NCBI GenBank assembly: GCA_003132525.1
Contig: PKXZ01000084.1
Location: forward strand, 1-32,150
Source of the DNA: Candidatus Dormiibacterota bacterium
GTDB taxonomy: Bacteria > Chloroflexota > Dormibacteria > Aeolococcales > Aeolococcaceae
DNA: 32,150 nt
Direction of reading: 5' to 3'
Of the stretch, positions 1 to 7,683 are shown in pieces. Position numbers and translations under genes: made by a program. Every line of letters starts with the position of its first letter. The first letter of the stretch is position 1. The notes below the pieces were generated by a model. That model had not been told where the DNA came from and did not search any database. It saw nothing but the letters and a program-made list of their open reading frames with translations.

Positions 1-2
1 AA

Positions 3-200
3 GAAGAGACCCGTGACGGCGATGTGATCGCCCTCAACGTGAACTTCGCAACCGAGGGTGATTGGTTCCACCTTCCTGAGCATCGCTTCTCCTCAACTCG
101 TACCCCGCCACGGATCTCCGGCGGAGAGCGTCTCGTAGCCAGACGACAGGTGCCTGTCGCGGCTCACGTCGCACGCGCCAATCGCCTCGAAAGCGCGTGA
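3..200 (+). CDS. Possible 3' end of a gene cut by the window edge
   Basis: Only one forward frame is open from the window edge; it runs 65 codons and stops with TGA at 198-200. The first part reads like real protein (DGDVIALNVNFATEGDWF), the later part is arginine-rich and less convincing, so the true gene could end differently or be decayed. It would be convergent with the small HEPN-like gene, leaving about 130 bases between them in which I see no gene, only a T-loop-like string that does not fold as a tRNA. I do not recognise the family and a reverse-strand frame is also open here. Confidence 0.35.
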   Translation, partial: EETRDGDVIALNVNFATEGDWFHLPEHRFSSTRTPPRISGGERLVARRQVPVAAHVARANRLESA

Positions 201-331
201 GCACGCTTTGACTGGCAATCTGTGACTGCTCCCTGGCACTCCGATTCCCGCGCCAACCCCGCTTCGGTGCCCGGGCGAATCGAACCGCCGCAGCATCGCG
301 TCTGCTTGGCCGGGACTTCAACCCCGAATCG

Positions 332-721
332 TCAGGCGCGAATCTTCCCGCGCAGCCGCTCCACTGCCTCGGCCAGATCCCACACGGTCTCGAGCGCGAT
401 GGTGAGCTCACTCGCTGTCGGGGGGAGTTCGTAGACCCTGTGATGGCAGGCGCTGGAAAGCGATCGCCAGGTCAGCATCGTGCGGCCCCCGAGCTCGCGG
501 TCGTTGAGCATGTCGCCGACGCAGAGCAGCTGACAGCGCGTCGAGGTCCTCTCCAGCCCGGGAGCCGTCACCTCCCAAAGGCGCGCCATGGCGAGCTCCA
601 GTCCTTGTCGCGCGAGCAACGCCGCCGCACGTGGCCAGAGGCCGGCCGTGGTTGCGTCATCATCGCGGATGAGGTCACGCGCGGCCGAGACCAGCGCGTG
701 CGCGTCCGTGGTCGTGGTCAT
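332..721 (-). CDS. Small HEPN-like protein, partner of the Rad50-like ATPase
   Basis: A 129-residue, mostly helical protein. Start chosen at ATG 721, which begins MTTTTDAHAL and lies 7 bases after the stop of the ATPase gene; the longer frame in the track would run back into that gene. Helix-rich segments (AALLARQGLELAMARLW and ELTIALETVWDLAEAVERL) flank RSLSSACHH, which fits the Rx4-6H signature of HEPN nucleases (R86, H93, with a second His at 94), followed by the segment VYELPPTASEL. HEPN proteins are commonly RNases or nucleotidyltransferase-controlled toxins; assigning this protein to that superfamily rests on motif and size only. Being the last gene of a tight operon with a large ATPase suggests it acts with it, as a toxin, antitoxin or regulatory subunit. 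Confidence 0.75.
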   Translation of the reverse strand: MTTTTDAHALVSAARDLIRDDDATTAGLWPRAAALLARQGLELAMARLWEVTAPGLERTSTRCQLLCVGDMLNDRELGGRTMLTWRSLSSACHHRVYELPPTASELTIALETVWDLAEAVERLRGKIRA

Positions 722-728
722 CGCGACA

Positions 729-3161
729 TCAACGCTCGAGCATCTTCTTGGAGAGCTGCTCGACACCGCGGATGAAGTCGCGCGCGTCACCGTACAGCTT
801 GCCGCTGTGCGTTCCACGGTTGCATTCCTTGACTGCTTCGACGGCCCAGGGATACTGCTTCTGCAGGAATCCGGTGACGTCGCCGCCTCGCTCGGGATCG
901 TTGAGCAGCGCCAGCGCCAGCCACATGTTCAGCGTCGTCGGCTTCGCCAGCACGTCCTGCACCTCCGAGTATGTCCTGCCCTGATGAAGCAGGCGTCGCG
1001 TCGTTGCGAGTGATGCGGCAGCCTCGAGCGCCAGTCTGCAGAAACCGGGGATGACACGAAGCGCCTCCACAGGAACGTCGCGTGTCATCGCGACCGCAAA
1101 CGCATCGTCGATGTAGCGCTGCACGGGATCCTGGATGCGTCGCAACTCCACGATGGACTGCTCACGGCGGACCACCTCGATGACGGTGGCCCCGATGTCG
1201 AGCGCGTTCATGGCATCCCCGAGACGCGTGTCGTGCGTGAGCACGATGACCTGGCGATCCTTCGCGGCCCGAGCGAGCACGGTCGCGAGCCCCGCCACTT
1301 TCGCCGGATCCATCGCCTGCACCGGGTCGTCGATCACGACAAATCGGAACGGCGACTCGGGCATCGAAGCTCGCGGCAGGAACAGCGACAGGGCGAGGCA
1401 GTTGAGCTCGCCTTGGCTCATGACTCCGAGCGCGGATCCGTCCTCGCCGTCAACCTTCACGTCGAGCGCGAGGCGCCGCTGGTTCGATGCGCCGAGCAAT
1501 CGCAGCTCGCCGAGCGAGACGTTGCTGTCCTGGCGCAGCTCGGTCCAGTTCTCCTGCACGGCGCCGGCGATGGGACGGAAGCGTTCATCGCGGAGCTCAT
1601 CGTGCGCGTCCTTGAGCCACCGTTCTGCTTCCTTGATCCGGACGGCCTCGCGCTCGGCCTTCTGCGCCCTGCGTCCCAGCGGCAGCCACAAGGCGATCGC
1701 GTCCGCGGCGGGCCGCCATGCTCGCTCCAGCCGCTCGAGCTCGGCCGCTGCTGCCCGGCGCAGGTCGGCGACCGCGGCGATGAGTGGTGGCCCGTGGGTT
1801 TCGAGGTGCGTGGCCAGCGAGATTGCGTCATCATCGGCAGCAACCTCGGCCCACCGTTCCCAGAGGTCGACCACCGGTGCGATGTCGATGCCGGCGCCGG
1901 CACCGTCACGGAGCGCGACGGGCGTTGCCGTCACGAGCTGCCGGGCCTGGCGCATCGCGTCACCCAGCATGTCGCGAGCCTTGCGTACGGCCTCGGCGTC
2001 CGCTCGGAGCCGGACAACCTCGTCGCGTGCCTGGATCCGCCACTGGTAGGTCAGCACGCCTTCGGTCCCGCAGACCGGGCAGCGTTCCCCCTCGGCATGT
2101 GCGTGCACGTCGAGTGCCTGCTGGAGCAGCGACGTAACCTCGTGCGCTTTCCCCGCATCCGTGCCGCGAAGCCGGTCGGCAGCCGCATGCGCTTCACGCA
2201 GTTCGGTCGTTGTCCCGTTGAGCCGCTCGCGATCCAGCACCGGCAGACCTGCCAGGTCGCGCAGCTTGCGTAGCACACTGCGCTCGTCGCTCTGCGCGTC
2301 GCCGCCAACCGCGCTCGCGACGAGATCGAGATCCCAGGTTTTCGACGCGAGCACCGCACGTACCATGGCCGCGCGCTCGTCAGAAGTGCGGTCGAGAAGT
2401 CCGCGCAGGGACGGGAGTGTGTCGCGCGCTTCCTTGGCATCGTGCTCACGGCTCAGACGCGCCTTCTGCAGCTCCTGCTGCGCCGCGGCAAGGTCACCCA
2501 GTCCAAGGATGGCCGCGAGTGCGTCGTACAGCTTCGATTGCTCGCGGTCGAGCGCGTGCTCGAGCTCGTTGTGCGAGAGCAGCGGCGGGTATCCTGCGAG
2601 CTGCGCCGCCCACCCGAGCGCGGCCGGCGACGCGGCCTTTCCGTCCACCGTCAGCGTCGAGCCGTCGACGCCGTCGCCTTCCTTCCACACACGGGCGACA
2701 TCGAGCGGCTGCTTGCGCCCATCGACGGTGAACCGCGCAGCCACTCGCGTGTGCCGGTGATGCAGGTTCTGCCATCCGTCGCGCCAGACCTTGACGCGTT
2801 GCTCCCAGCGCTGATTCGTGCCCAGCAACACCATTTCAAGGGCTTCAGAGAAGGACGATTTCCCAGAGCCGTTGCGGCCGACGACCAGCGTGAGCCCGGG
2901 TCCAGGATCGATGTTCAACATGGTCGGTGGACCGATGCCGCGGAAGCCCTCGACCATGATGGCGGCGAGGTACACGGCTGACGGAGGCTTGACCGAGCCC
3001 TGCGCGACAGAGGTCGACGCCACGGAGGATGCGCCCTGGAGCGCTGCGTCAACGGCGTCGGGACCTTGAAATGCCGCGAGGATCAGATCGGACGCTCCGT
3101 CCGCTGGGGCATGCGTCTCGAGCCGATCGACCACGAGGCCGAGCAGGGCGGCGTCAGCCAT
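729..3161 (-). CDS. Rad50/RloC-like ATPase with zinc hook and C-terminal HEPN-like domain
   Basis: An 810-residue SMC/Rad50-type ABC ATPase. Visible parts in order: a 65-residue helical N-terminal extension; Walker A GRNGSGKSS (about 95-103); a long charged helical arm; a zinc-hook-like CPVC at 361-364; the returning arm; ABC signature MSQGE (581-585); Walker B FVVIDD (607-612) with VQAMD after it; and the switch histidine in LTHD (641-644). After the ATPase comes a tail of about 130 residues with CRLALEA (R709, E713) and CNRGTH (H785), an arrangement resembling the Arg-Glu-His set of PrrC/RloC anticodon nucleases and other HEPN domains. Known relatives sense DNA ends or phage and cleave RNA; here that is inference. 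The start overlaps the upstream membrane-protein gene by 8 bases, implying translational coupling, and the HEPN-like gene follows 7 bases downstream. Confidence 0.88.
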   Translation of the reverse strand: MADAALLGLVVDRLETHAPADGASDLILAAFQGPDAVDAALQGASSVASTSVAQGSVKPPSAVYLAAIMVEGFRGIGPPTMLNIDPGPGLTLVVGRNGSGKSSFSEALEMVLLGTNQRWEQRVKVWRDGWQNLHHRHTRVAARFTVDGRKQPLDVARVWKEGDGVDGSTLTVDGKAASPAALGWAAQLAGYPPLLSHNELEHALDREQSKLYDALAAILGLGDLAAAQQELQKARLSREHDAKEARDTLPSLRGLLDRTSDERAAMVRAVLASKTWDLDLVASAVGGDAQSDERSVLRKLRDLAGLPVLDRERLNGTTTELREAHAAADRLRGTDAGKAHEVTSLLQQALDVHAHAEGERCPVCGTEGVLTYQWRIQARDEVVRLRADAEAVRKARDMLGDAMRQARQLVTATPVALRDGAGAGIDIAPVVDLWERWAEVAADDDAISLATHLETHGPPLIAAVADLRRAAAAELERLERAWRPAADAIALWLPLGRRAQKAEREAVRIKEAERWLKDAHDELRDERFRPIAGAVQENWTELRQDSNVSLGELRLLGASNQRRLALDVKVDGEDGSALGVMSQGELNCLALSLFLPRASMPESPFRFVVIDDPVQAMDPAKVAGLATVLARAAKDRQVIVLTHDTRLGDAMNALDIGATVIEVVRREQSIVELRRIQDPVQRYIDDAFAVAMTRDVPVEALRVIPGFCRLALEAAASLATTRRLLHQGRTYSEVQDVLAKPTTLNMWLALALLNDPERGGDVTGFLQKQYPWAVEAVKECNRGTHSGKLYGDARDFIRGVEQLSKKMLER

Positions 3162-3660
3162 CGGGGCCGGCTGGCGTGGTGGTGACGCGCTTGAGAACGA
3201 TCTCGTCCGGCGTCCGCCCGTGGTCGACGAAGTACGTGGCCCGCCGACCGTCCTTCTCGAGGTGGACGAGCGAGCCGACCTTGAACGTGTCGGCGGGCAT
3301 GGTCAAGGGCGGCGTGCTCCCGGATGGGCGTGGGAGAGGTGGCGAGGCGACCGGCGCTGCAGGCATCGCCAGCGGCGCTGGAGCAAGGGCAGGCGCGCTC
3401 ACGGCCGGATGCGTGCGGTGGACGTGCTGTCGATGCACGGTGATGCCGACTGCGATCGCCGTGAGTACGAGCACGGGAACGCTGATGTACCAGTAGGCGA
3501 TACCGAGAGCAAGGATCACCGCCAGGACGACGAAGCCGACGCACCCAATGCCGCCGGTCGCGTGTGCAGCCTGGCGGACAGCGCGGTGTGGCTGGCGCGC
3601 GTATGTCGAAACGCCTCCCCAGAAACCTCCTGGCAGGCGGTGGCCGAGATAGAAACGCAC
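3154..3660 (-). CDS. Membrane protein, first gene of the ATPase operon
   Basis: A 168-residue protein starting with GTG at 3660. It has a basic, aromatic N-terminus of about 35 residues, a hydrophobic region of about 40 residues holding two close membrane segments (GCVGFVVLAVILALGIAYWY and SVPVLVLTAIAVGITV), a Pro/Ala-rich linker, and a short C-terminal beta-rich piece (KVGSLVHLEKDGRRATYFVD). I do not recognise a family. Its stop overlaps the ATPase start by 8 bases, so the two are very probably co-translated, which argues that it anchors or senses for that system rather than being unrelated. The divergent HD-hydrolase gene begins about 60 bases away. Confidence 0.7.
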   Translation of the reverse strand: MRFYLGHRLPGGFWGGVSTYARQPHRAVRQAAHATGGIGCVGFVVLAVILALGIAYWYISVPVLVLTAIAVGITVHRQHVHRTHPAVSAPALAPAPLAMPAAPVASPPLPRPSGSTPPLTMPADTFKVGSLVHLEKDGRRATYFVDHGRTPDEIVLKRVTTTPAGPDG

Positions 3661-3725
3661 GCGACATTCTGGCGCTCGCGCAGTGGGCGCTTCGCCCGGT
3701 GCCCGGCTTTACCCACAATGTGGCG

Positions 3726-4334
3726 GTGCCAGAACGGACTCAGACTGCGCCGCCGCTGACGGGGCGGTTCGCCTCGGGGTTCGCCCTGGCATGGGCGGTC
3801 CACGGCACTCAGATGCGCAAGAAGACCGGCATCCCTTACATGGCCCATGTCATGACGGTGTGCGCACTCGCCCTCGAGAACGGCGCCGACGAGGATGTCG
3901 CCATCGCGGCGCTGCTCCATGACGCAGTCGAGGACTCCGAGGACGGCGAGGTCACCCACCGCCTGATCGAGGACCAGTTCGGCGAACGGGTGGCGCGGAT
4001 CGTGATGGCCTGCAGCGATGCGGTCGCCGTCCCCGGCCGGCCCAAGCCCGAGTGGCGGGAGCGGAAGGAAACCTACCTCCGTCACCTCGAGGCCGACGCC
4101 GACACCGACGTGCTGCTCGTCTCAGCGTGCGACAAGCTTCACAACACGAGGTCGATCCTCACCGATCTGCGCACCGAGGGCGACGTCGTCTGGCAGCGAT
4201 TCACCGTCCCGGATCCCGCAGCCCAGCTCTGGTACTACACGAGCGTGCTGGAGATCCTCGAGCGCCGCCTGCCGGGCCCCCTGACCGACGAGCTCGCCTC
4301 CACGGTCAAGGAGATCGCCGCACTCGTCCGCTGA
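3726..4334 (+). CDS. HD-domain phosphohydrolase (SpoT/RelA-hydrolase-like)
   Basis: About 202 residues, a stand-alone metal-dependent HD hydrolase resembling the hydrolase half of RelA/SpoT (MESH1-like). Evidence: an early histidine in AWAVHGTQMRKKTGIPYMAH, the metal-binding LLHDAVED, and the downstream CDKLHNTRSI element. Such enzymes remove pyrophosphate from (p)ppGpp or act on other nucleotides; the substrate here is not shown by sequence. The track's ATG start would lie inside the divergent membrane gene. GTG 3726 (reading MPERTQTAPPLTGRF) is preferred because CACAAT sits 6 bases upstream, the leaderless spacing seen elsewhere in the window; GTG 3720 is the alternative. Confidence 0.85.
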   Translation: MPERTQTAPPLTGRFASGFALAWAVHGTQMRKKTGIPYMAHVMTVCALALENGADEDVAIAALLHDAVEDSEDGEVTHRLIEDQFGERVARIVMACSDAVAVPGRPKPEWRERKETYLRHLEADADTDVLLVSACDKLHNTRSILTDLRTEGDVVWQRFTVPDPAAQLWYYTSVLEILERRLPGPLTDELASTVKEIAALVR

Positions 4335-4352
4335 CCCGCCGGCGTTGGCGCC

Positions 4353-5168
4353 TCAGATCGAGTCGAGGATGCGCTTGCGCTGGGCCGCGTACTCGTCGTC
4401 GTTGAGCACGCCCTGCTCCTTGAGCGCTTCGAGCTCCTGGAGGCGGCCCGACGCATCGTCCGGGGCCTGCTGCGTCCCCGGCAGGCCCGTTACGGCATCT
4501 CGGGCGAGGATCGCTTCGGCTGACATCGGCGGCGGTGCGGCGCCGGGAAGTGCGAAGCCGGGGCCGCCCGACACCGCAGTCGAACCCCCGATCTGCATCG
4601 CGGCCGAACCCGGGGGTACATTCGCCGGAACCGCATAGCCGTGACTGCGTAAGAGGTCAAGCGTCGCGTCGCGCGCGGCGGCGGGATTGGCACTGTTCTC
4701 CTGGCGCACCTTGAGCAACTGCGCGACCAGGTCTGAGCTCGCACCAGGTCCCATCATCGCGGCAGGTGGGGAAGCGATCGACCCGCTCGACAGCGACCCC
4801 AGCGTCAGCCCCGGTGCGCCGGTGGTGCCATAGGCGCGGCTCATGTTCGTGAACGAGTTCTGGCCGAATTGCGCGCGCCACTGCTGCACACGGGCGTGGG
4901 TGCGCGCAGCACCCATCAGGATGAATCCTCCGATCGACACCCAGATGCCCGCGAAGAGTCCGACGAAGCCGAGGTCATCCGCGGGCGGGCATGGCGGCCC
5001 CGAGCAGAAGCCGTCCGAGTTGCAGCCGCAGTTGCCGTTGGAGATCAGCACCGTCAAGCCATAGATGAAGGCGATGATCCCGCCAACACCAAGCAGCAGC
5101 CCAATCCAGGTCAGCACGCCCTTGACCACGCCGGCCGTCCCTCCGAAACCCCAGTGCCTTGCGGCCAT
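4353..5168 (-). CDS. Membrane protein with C-terminal SHOCT domain
   Basis: A 271-residue protein. Start ATG 5168 is chosen because the longer frame would overlap the divergent SDR gene. Two membrane segments lie near the N-terminus (ILLLGVGG-like stretch in GVLTWIGLLLGVGGIIAFIY and GFVGLFAGIWVSIGGFILMG), separated by a cysteine-rich loop with six Cys (NGNCGCNSDGFCSGPPC) that probably faces outside and could be disulfide-bonded. A long Gly/Ala/Pro-rich low-complexity linker follows, and the last 30 residues (LQELEALKEQGVLNDDEYAAQRKRIL) are a clear SHOCT (short C-terminal) domain, a small oligomerisation module. Role unknown. It is convergent with the HD hydrolase (18 bases between stops). Confidence 0.85.
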   Translation of the reverse strand: MAARHWGFGGTAGVVKGVLTWIGLLLGVGGIIAFIYGLTVLISNGNCGCNSDGFCSGPPCPPADDLGFVGLFAGIWVSIGGFILMGAARTHARVQQWRAQFGQNSFTNMSRAYGTTGAPGLTLGSLSSGSIASPPAAMMGPGASSDLVAQLLKVRQENSANPAAARDATLDLLRSHGYAVPANVPPGSAAMQIGGSTAVSGGPGFALPGAAPPPMSAEAILARDAVTGLPGTQQAPDDASGRLQELEALKEQGVLNDDEYAAQRKRILDSI

Positions 5169-5180
5169 CGCCGCGGCGCA

Positions 5181-5186
5181 TATGAT
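5181..5186 (+). promoter_or_regulatory. -10 box of the SDR gene (leaderless type)
   Basis: TATGAT (5 of 6 to TATAAT) 8 bases before ATG 5195, with TTGCGG 16 bases upstream as a weak -35. Transcription would start at or near the ATG. It lies within the perfect 15-base inverted repeat GCGCAT-ATG-ATGCGC (5176-5190), which could also be an operator. Confidence 0.45.
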
Positions 5187-5194
5187 GCGCGCCG

Positions 5195-6040
5195 ATGAGC
5201 GCCCAACGTCCACTCGACGGCCGTGTGGCGGTGGTGACCGGATCGAGCCGGGGGATCGGCCGCGCCATGGTGCTCCGCCTCGCCCGTGAGGGCGCGTCGG
5301 TGGTGGTCACCGGCAAGTCGGAGACCGGCACCGAGAAGCTGCCGGGAAGCATCCACACCGTCGCCGAGGAGGTCGAGGCCGCCGGCGGATCGGCGCTCGC
5401 GGTTCGCGTCGACGTGCGTCACGAGGACGATGTCAAGGCGATGGTCGACGCCACCATCGAGCGCTTCGGCCGGCTCGACATCCTCATCAACAATGCGGGA
5501 GCGCTCTGGTGGCAGCCGGTGCTCGAAACGCCGCCCAAACGCTATGACCTCATGTGGGAGATCAACGTTCGCGCCGCGTTTCTCTGCGCCTACTACGCAC
5601 TGCCGCACATGGTGGCGAACCACTGGGGGCACGTCATCAACTGCTCGCCGCCCATCACCACAACGCCGAGCCCGGGGCACGTCGCCTACATGACGACCAA
5701 GATGGGAATGACCCGGCTCGCCATCGGCATCGCCGCCGAGCACGCGGACGACGGCATCGCCGGCAACTCACTCTGGCCCGTCACCATCATCGAGAGTCTC
5801 GCGAGCATCAACTGGGGGCTCGGCGATCGCAGCCAGTGGCGGTCGCCGGAGATCCTCTGCGACGCGATGATGGAGATCGTCAGCACCGAGCCGCCCACCC
5901 TCACCGGGCAGCAGATCCTCGACGAACCGTTCCTCCGCGAGCGCGGCTGGACCGATGAGCGCCTCGACGCGTACTGGCTCGAGGGCAAGCCTCCGGAGCA
6001 CCCGGTGTACATCGACGGGCGGTCGGGCTCCGCGATGTAG
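5195..6040 (+). CDS. Short-chain dehydrogenase/reductase, HSDL2-like
   Basis: A 281-residue classical SDR: cofactor motif TGSSRGIG near residue 15, NNAG in the middle, the Ser region INCSPPI, and catalytic Tyr/Lys in YMTTK. The SPP after the catalytic serine and the overall pattern resemble the HSDL2/citronellol-dehydrogenase-like SDR subgroup, linked in some organisms to fatty-acid or terpenoid acyl-chain oxidation; substrate is not inferable. The N-terminal cofactor loop suggests NAD(P)(H). The ATG is preceded by TATGAT 8 bases upstream and has no Shine-Dalgarno sequence, so it may be translated from a leaderless mRNA. It is a single-gene unit; the next gene has its own -10 box. Confidence 0.92.
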   Translation: MSAQRPLDGRVAVVTGSSRGIGRAMVLRLAREGASVVVTGKSETGTEKLPGSIHTVAEEVEAAGGSALAVRVDVRHEDDVKAMVDATIERFGRLDILINNAGALWWQPVLETPPKRYDLMWEINVRAAFLCAYYALPHMVANHWGHVINCSPPITTTPSPGHVAYMTTKMGMTRLAIGIAAEHADDGIAGNSLWPVTIIESLASINWGLGDRSQWRSPEILCDAMMEIVSTEPPTLTGQQILDEPFLRERGWTDERLDAYWLEGKPPEHPVYIDGRSGSAM

Positions 6041-6066
6041 GTTCCGATCGGTCGGGGGTCCACCCG

Positions 6067-6072
6067 TATGAT
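6067..6072 (+). promoter_or_regulatory. -10 box of the DUF2342/fur operon (leaderless type)
   Basis: TATGAT exactly 6 bases before ATG 6079, no Shine-Dalgarno between. Confidence 0.45.
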
Positions 6073-6078
6073 CGATCC

Positions 6079-7203
6079 ATGAGCCCCGCCACTCGAAGCG
6101 ACAAGATCCGGCGCACGCTCGCGGTGGGGGCCATCGGCGCCGGTGCCATCCTCTCCGCGCGAGTCCTCCTCCGTCCGCAGCTTCAGACGCCGCGACGACT
6201 GGTGGACTGGGACGACGTCCGGCGGCTCGCGGTGGCGCGCAGTGGTGAGTCCCGAGGCGGGGTCGGGATCAACGCCGAGGCCCTCGAGGCGGCATACACC
6301 GAGATGGCGACCAGGGTCGCGCCGCTGCTCACCGAGGTGTGCCAGGTGCCGCTCACGGCCTATCCACGATTCATCGCTCTGGACCGGCGCGGCTTCATCG
6401 ACGCCAATCTCGGGATGGTCCAGCGGCTGCTCGCCCCGGTCGAGCGAATCAGGGCCAGCGTGCCCGAGTCGCTGGCAACTGGCATGAGCAGGCGGATGCT
6501 CGATCGCTATGTCGGCGAGCTCTTCGGGTTGATGTCGCGACGCGTGCTCGGTCAGTACGACCCGGTCCTTGCCCTCGAGGACGTCCCGGGCACGGCACGG
6601 CAGGCGAGCGCGCTCTATCTCATCGAGCCCAACATCGCCGGCATCGAGCGCGACCTCTCGCTCACTGGCACCGATCTCCGGACCTGGCTCATCCTCCACG
6701 AGCTGACCCATGCCTGGCAGTTCGAGGTCCATCCGTGGCTCGGCGAGCACCTCGAGAGCGTGATGCGCGGCCTGATGCTCGACGCGCTCTCCGCGGATGG
6801 CCAGACGCTCCTCCCCTCCAGCCAGATGGTGCGACGGCTGCCGGACACGGTGCGCACCCAGGTGCAGACGATCCGCCACGTCCAGGCGGTGATGAGTGTG
6901 CTCGAGGGCTACAGCAACTTCGTCATGCACCGCGCCGGCCGGGGTGCGATTCGGGGAGCGGACCGGCTCGAGGCGGCCATGCAGCAGCGCCGGCGTCAGC
7001 GCGGCCCCATTGAGCGCCTCGTGCTGACGATCACCGGCCTGGAGATGAAGATGCGGCAGTACGAGGTGGGCGAGCACTTCGCCGTGGGCGTCGTCGACCG
7101 TGCCGGGCTGACCACGCTGAACCGGGTCTGGGAATCCGCGGAGATGATGCCGACGCTCGACGAGCTTCGCAATCCCGAGCGATGGTTGCGGCGGGCGGCC
7201 TAG
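6079..7203 (+). CDS. Zinc-dependent metalloprotease-like protein (DUF2342, F420-associated type)
   Basis: A 374-residue protein with LILHELTHAWQFEVHPWL near residues 210-227, holding an HExxH zinc site. The surrounding pattern (YDPVLALEDVPGTARQ, LYLIEPNIAGIE, then HELTH and PWL) matches DUF2342, also named 'coenzyme F420 biosynthesis associated' because it tracks with F420-using genomes. Actual substrate and activity of the family are unknown. The N-terminal 20 residues are hydrophobic (AVGAIGAGAILSARVL) and may be a signal anchor. The ATG has TATGAT 6 bases upstream, pointing to a leaderless transcript. The Fur-family gene starts 4 bases after the stop, so the two are co-transcribed. Confidence 0.88.
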   Translation: MSPATRSDKIRRTLAVGAIGAGAILSARVLLRPQLQTPRRLVDWDDVRRLAVARSGESRGGVGINAEALEAAYTEMATRVAPLLTEVCQVPLTAYPRFIALDRRGFIDANLGMVQRLLAPVERIRASVPESLATGMSRRMLDRYVGELFGLMSRRVLGQYDPVLALEDVPGTARQASALYLIEPNIAGIERDLSLTGTDLRTWLILHELTHAWQFEVHPWLGEHLESVMRGLMLDALSADGQTLLPSSQMVRRLPDTVRTQVQTIRHVQAVMSVLEGYSNFVMHRAGRGAIRGADRLEAAMQQRRRQRGPIERLVLTITGLEMKMRQYEVGEHFAVGVVDRAGLTTLNRVWESAEMMPTLDELRNPERWLRRAA

Positions 7204-7207
7204 AGCG

Positions 7208-7651
7208 ATGCCGGCAGCATCCACACCGACTGTCAAGGACCGTCTCGCGGCCCAGGGACATCGTCTGACCCTCCAGCGGATGCTCGTGGCGAGTGCGCTG
7301 GCTCGCGCCCGACGGACCGTCAGCGCCCAGGAGCTCTATGACTCACTGCGGGGCGACCACCCGCTCCTCGGCCGCGCGACCGTGTTCCGGACCCTCGATT
7401 TCCTCGTCGAGAACGGGCTTGCCCAGCGATTCGAGGCCGAGGGACACGTCCATGTCTACACCTCGTGCGCGGCCAACCACCACCACCACCTCGTGTGCCG
7501 CCTCTGCGGGTCGACCACGGAGATCGACGACACCGCCGTCAACCAGCTCATCGACGCGGTGCGCGGTGCGTACGGCTTCGCCCTCGACCACGCCGCCCTC
7601 GACTTCTACGGGACGTGCTCGGCCTGCGCGGCTTCGATCACCCGGGCCTGA
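7208..7651 (+). CDS. Fur-family metal-dependent transcriptional regulator
   Basis: 147 residues, the usual Fur length. The N-terminal winged helix includes LTLQRMLVASAL, SAQELYDSL and the recognition segment GRATVFRTLDFLVENGL. The dimerisation half carries the metal motif NHHHHLVCRLCG and a second Cys pair CSAC near the C-terminus, giving the two CxxC motifs of a structural zinc site. Whether it senses iron (Fur), zinc (Zur) or peroxide (PerR) cannot be decided from sequence. It lies 4 bases behind the DUF2342 metalloprotease gene and so is expressed with it; a zinc-related link is possible but unproven. I found no clear Fur box in front of the operon. Confidence 0.92.
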   Translation: MPAASTPTVKDRLAAQGHRLTLQRMLVASALARARRTVSAQELYDSLRGDHPLLGRATVFRTLDFLVENGLAQRFEAEGHVHVYTSCAANHHHHLVCRLCGSTTEIDDTAVNQLIDAVRGAYGFALDHAALDFYGTCSACAASITRA

Positions 7652-7683
7652 CGTTCCGCTCCTCAGGACGAAGGCCAGGAAGG

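Noticed and set aside
261-300. A tRNA gene on the minus strand suggested by GGTTCGATTC
   Set aside because: The flanking bases do not form a proper 5-bp T-stem, and no acceptor, D or anticodon arms fit at the right distances.
1135-2273. Long plus-strand ORFs of 304 and 346 residues
   Set aside because: They are antisense to the Rad50-like ATPase, which has all expected motifs in its own frame.
332-3660. Lamassu defence system proper
   Set aside because: The ATPase is SMC/Rad50-like, but no LmuA-type nuclease effector is visible and the partner proteins do not match the usual set.
5686-7236. 516-residue minus-strand ORF
   Set aside because: It lies wholly opposite the SDR and DUF2342 genes, whose motifs are clear; it is a GC-rich antisense shadow with no recognisable motif.
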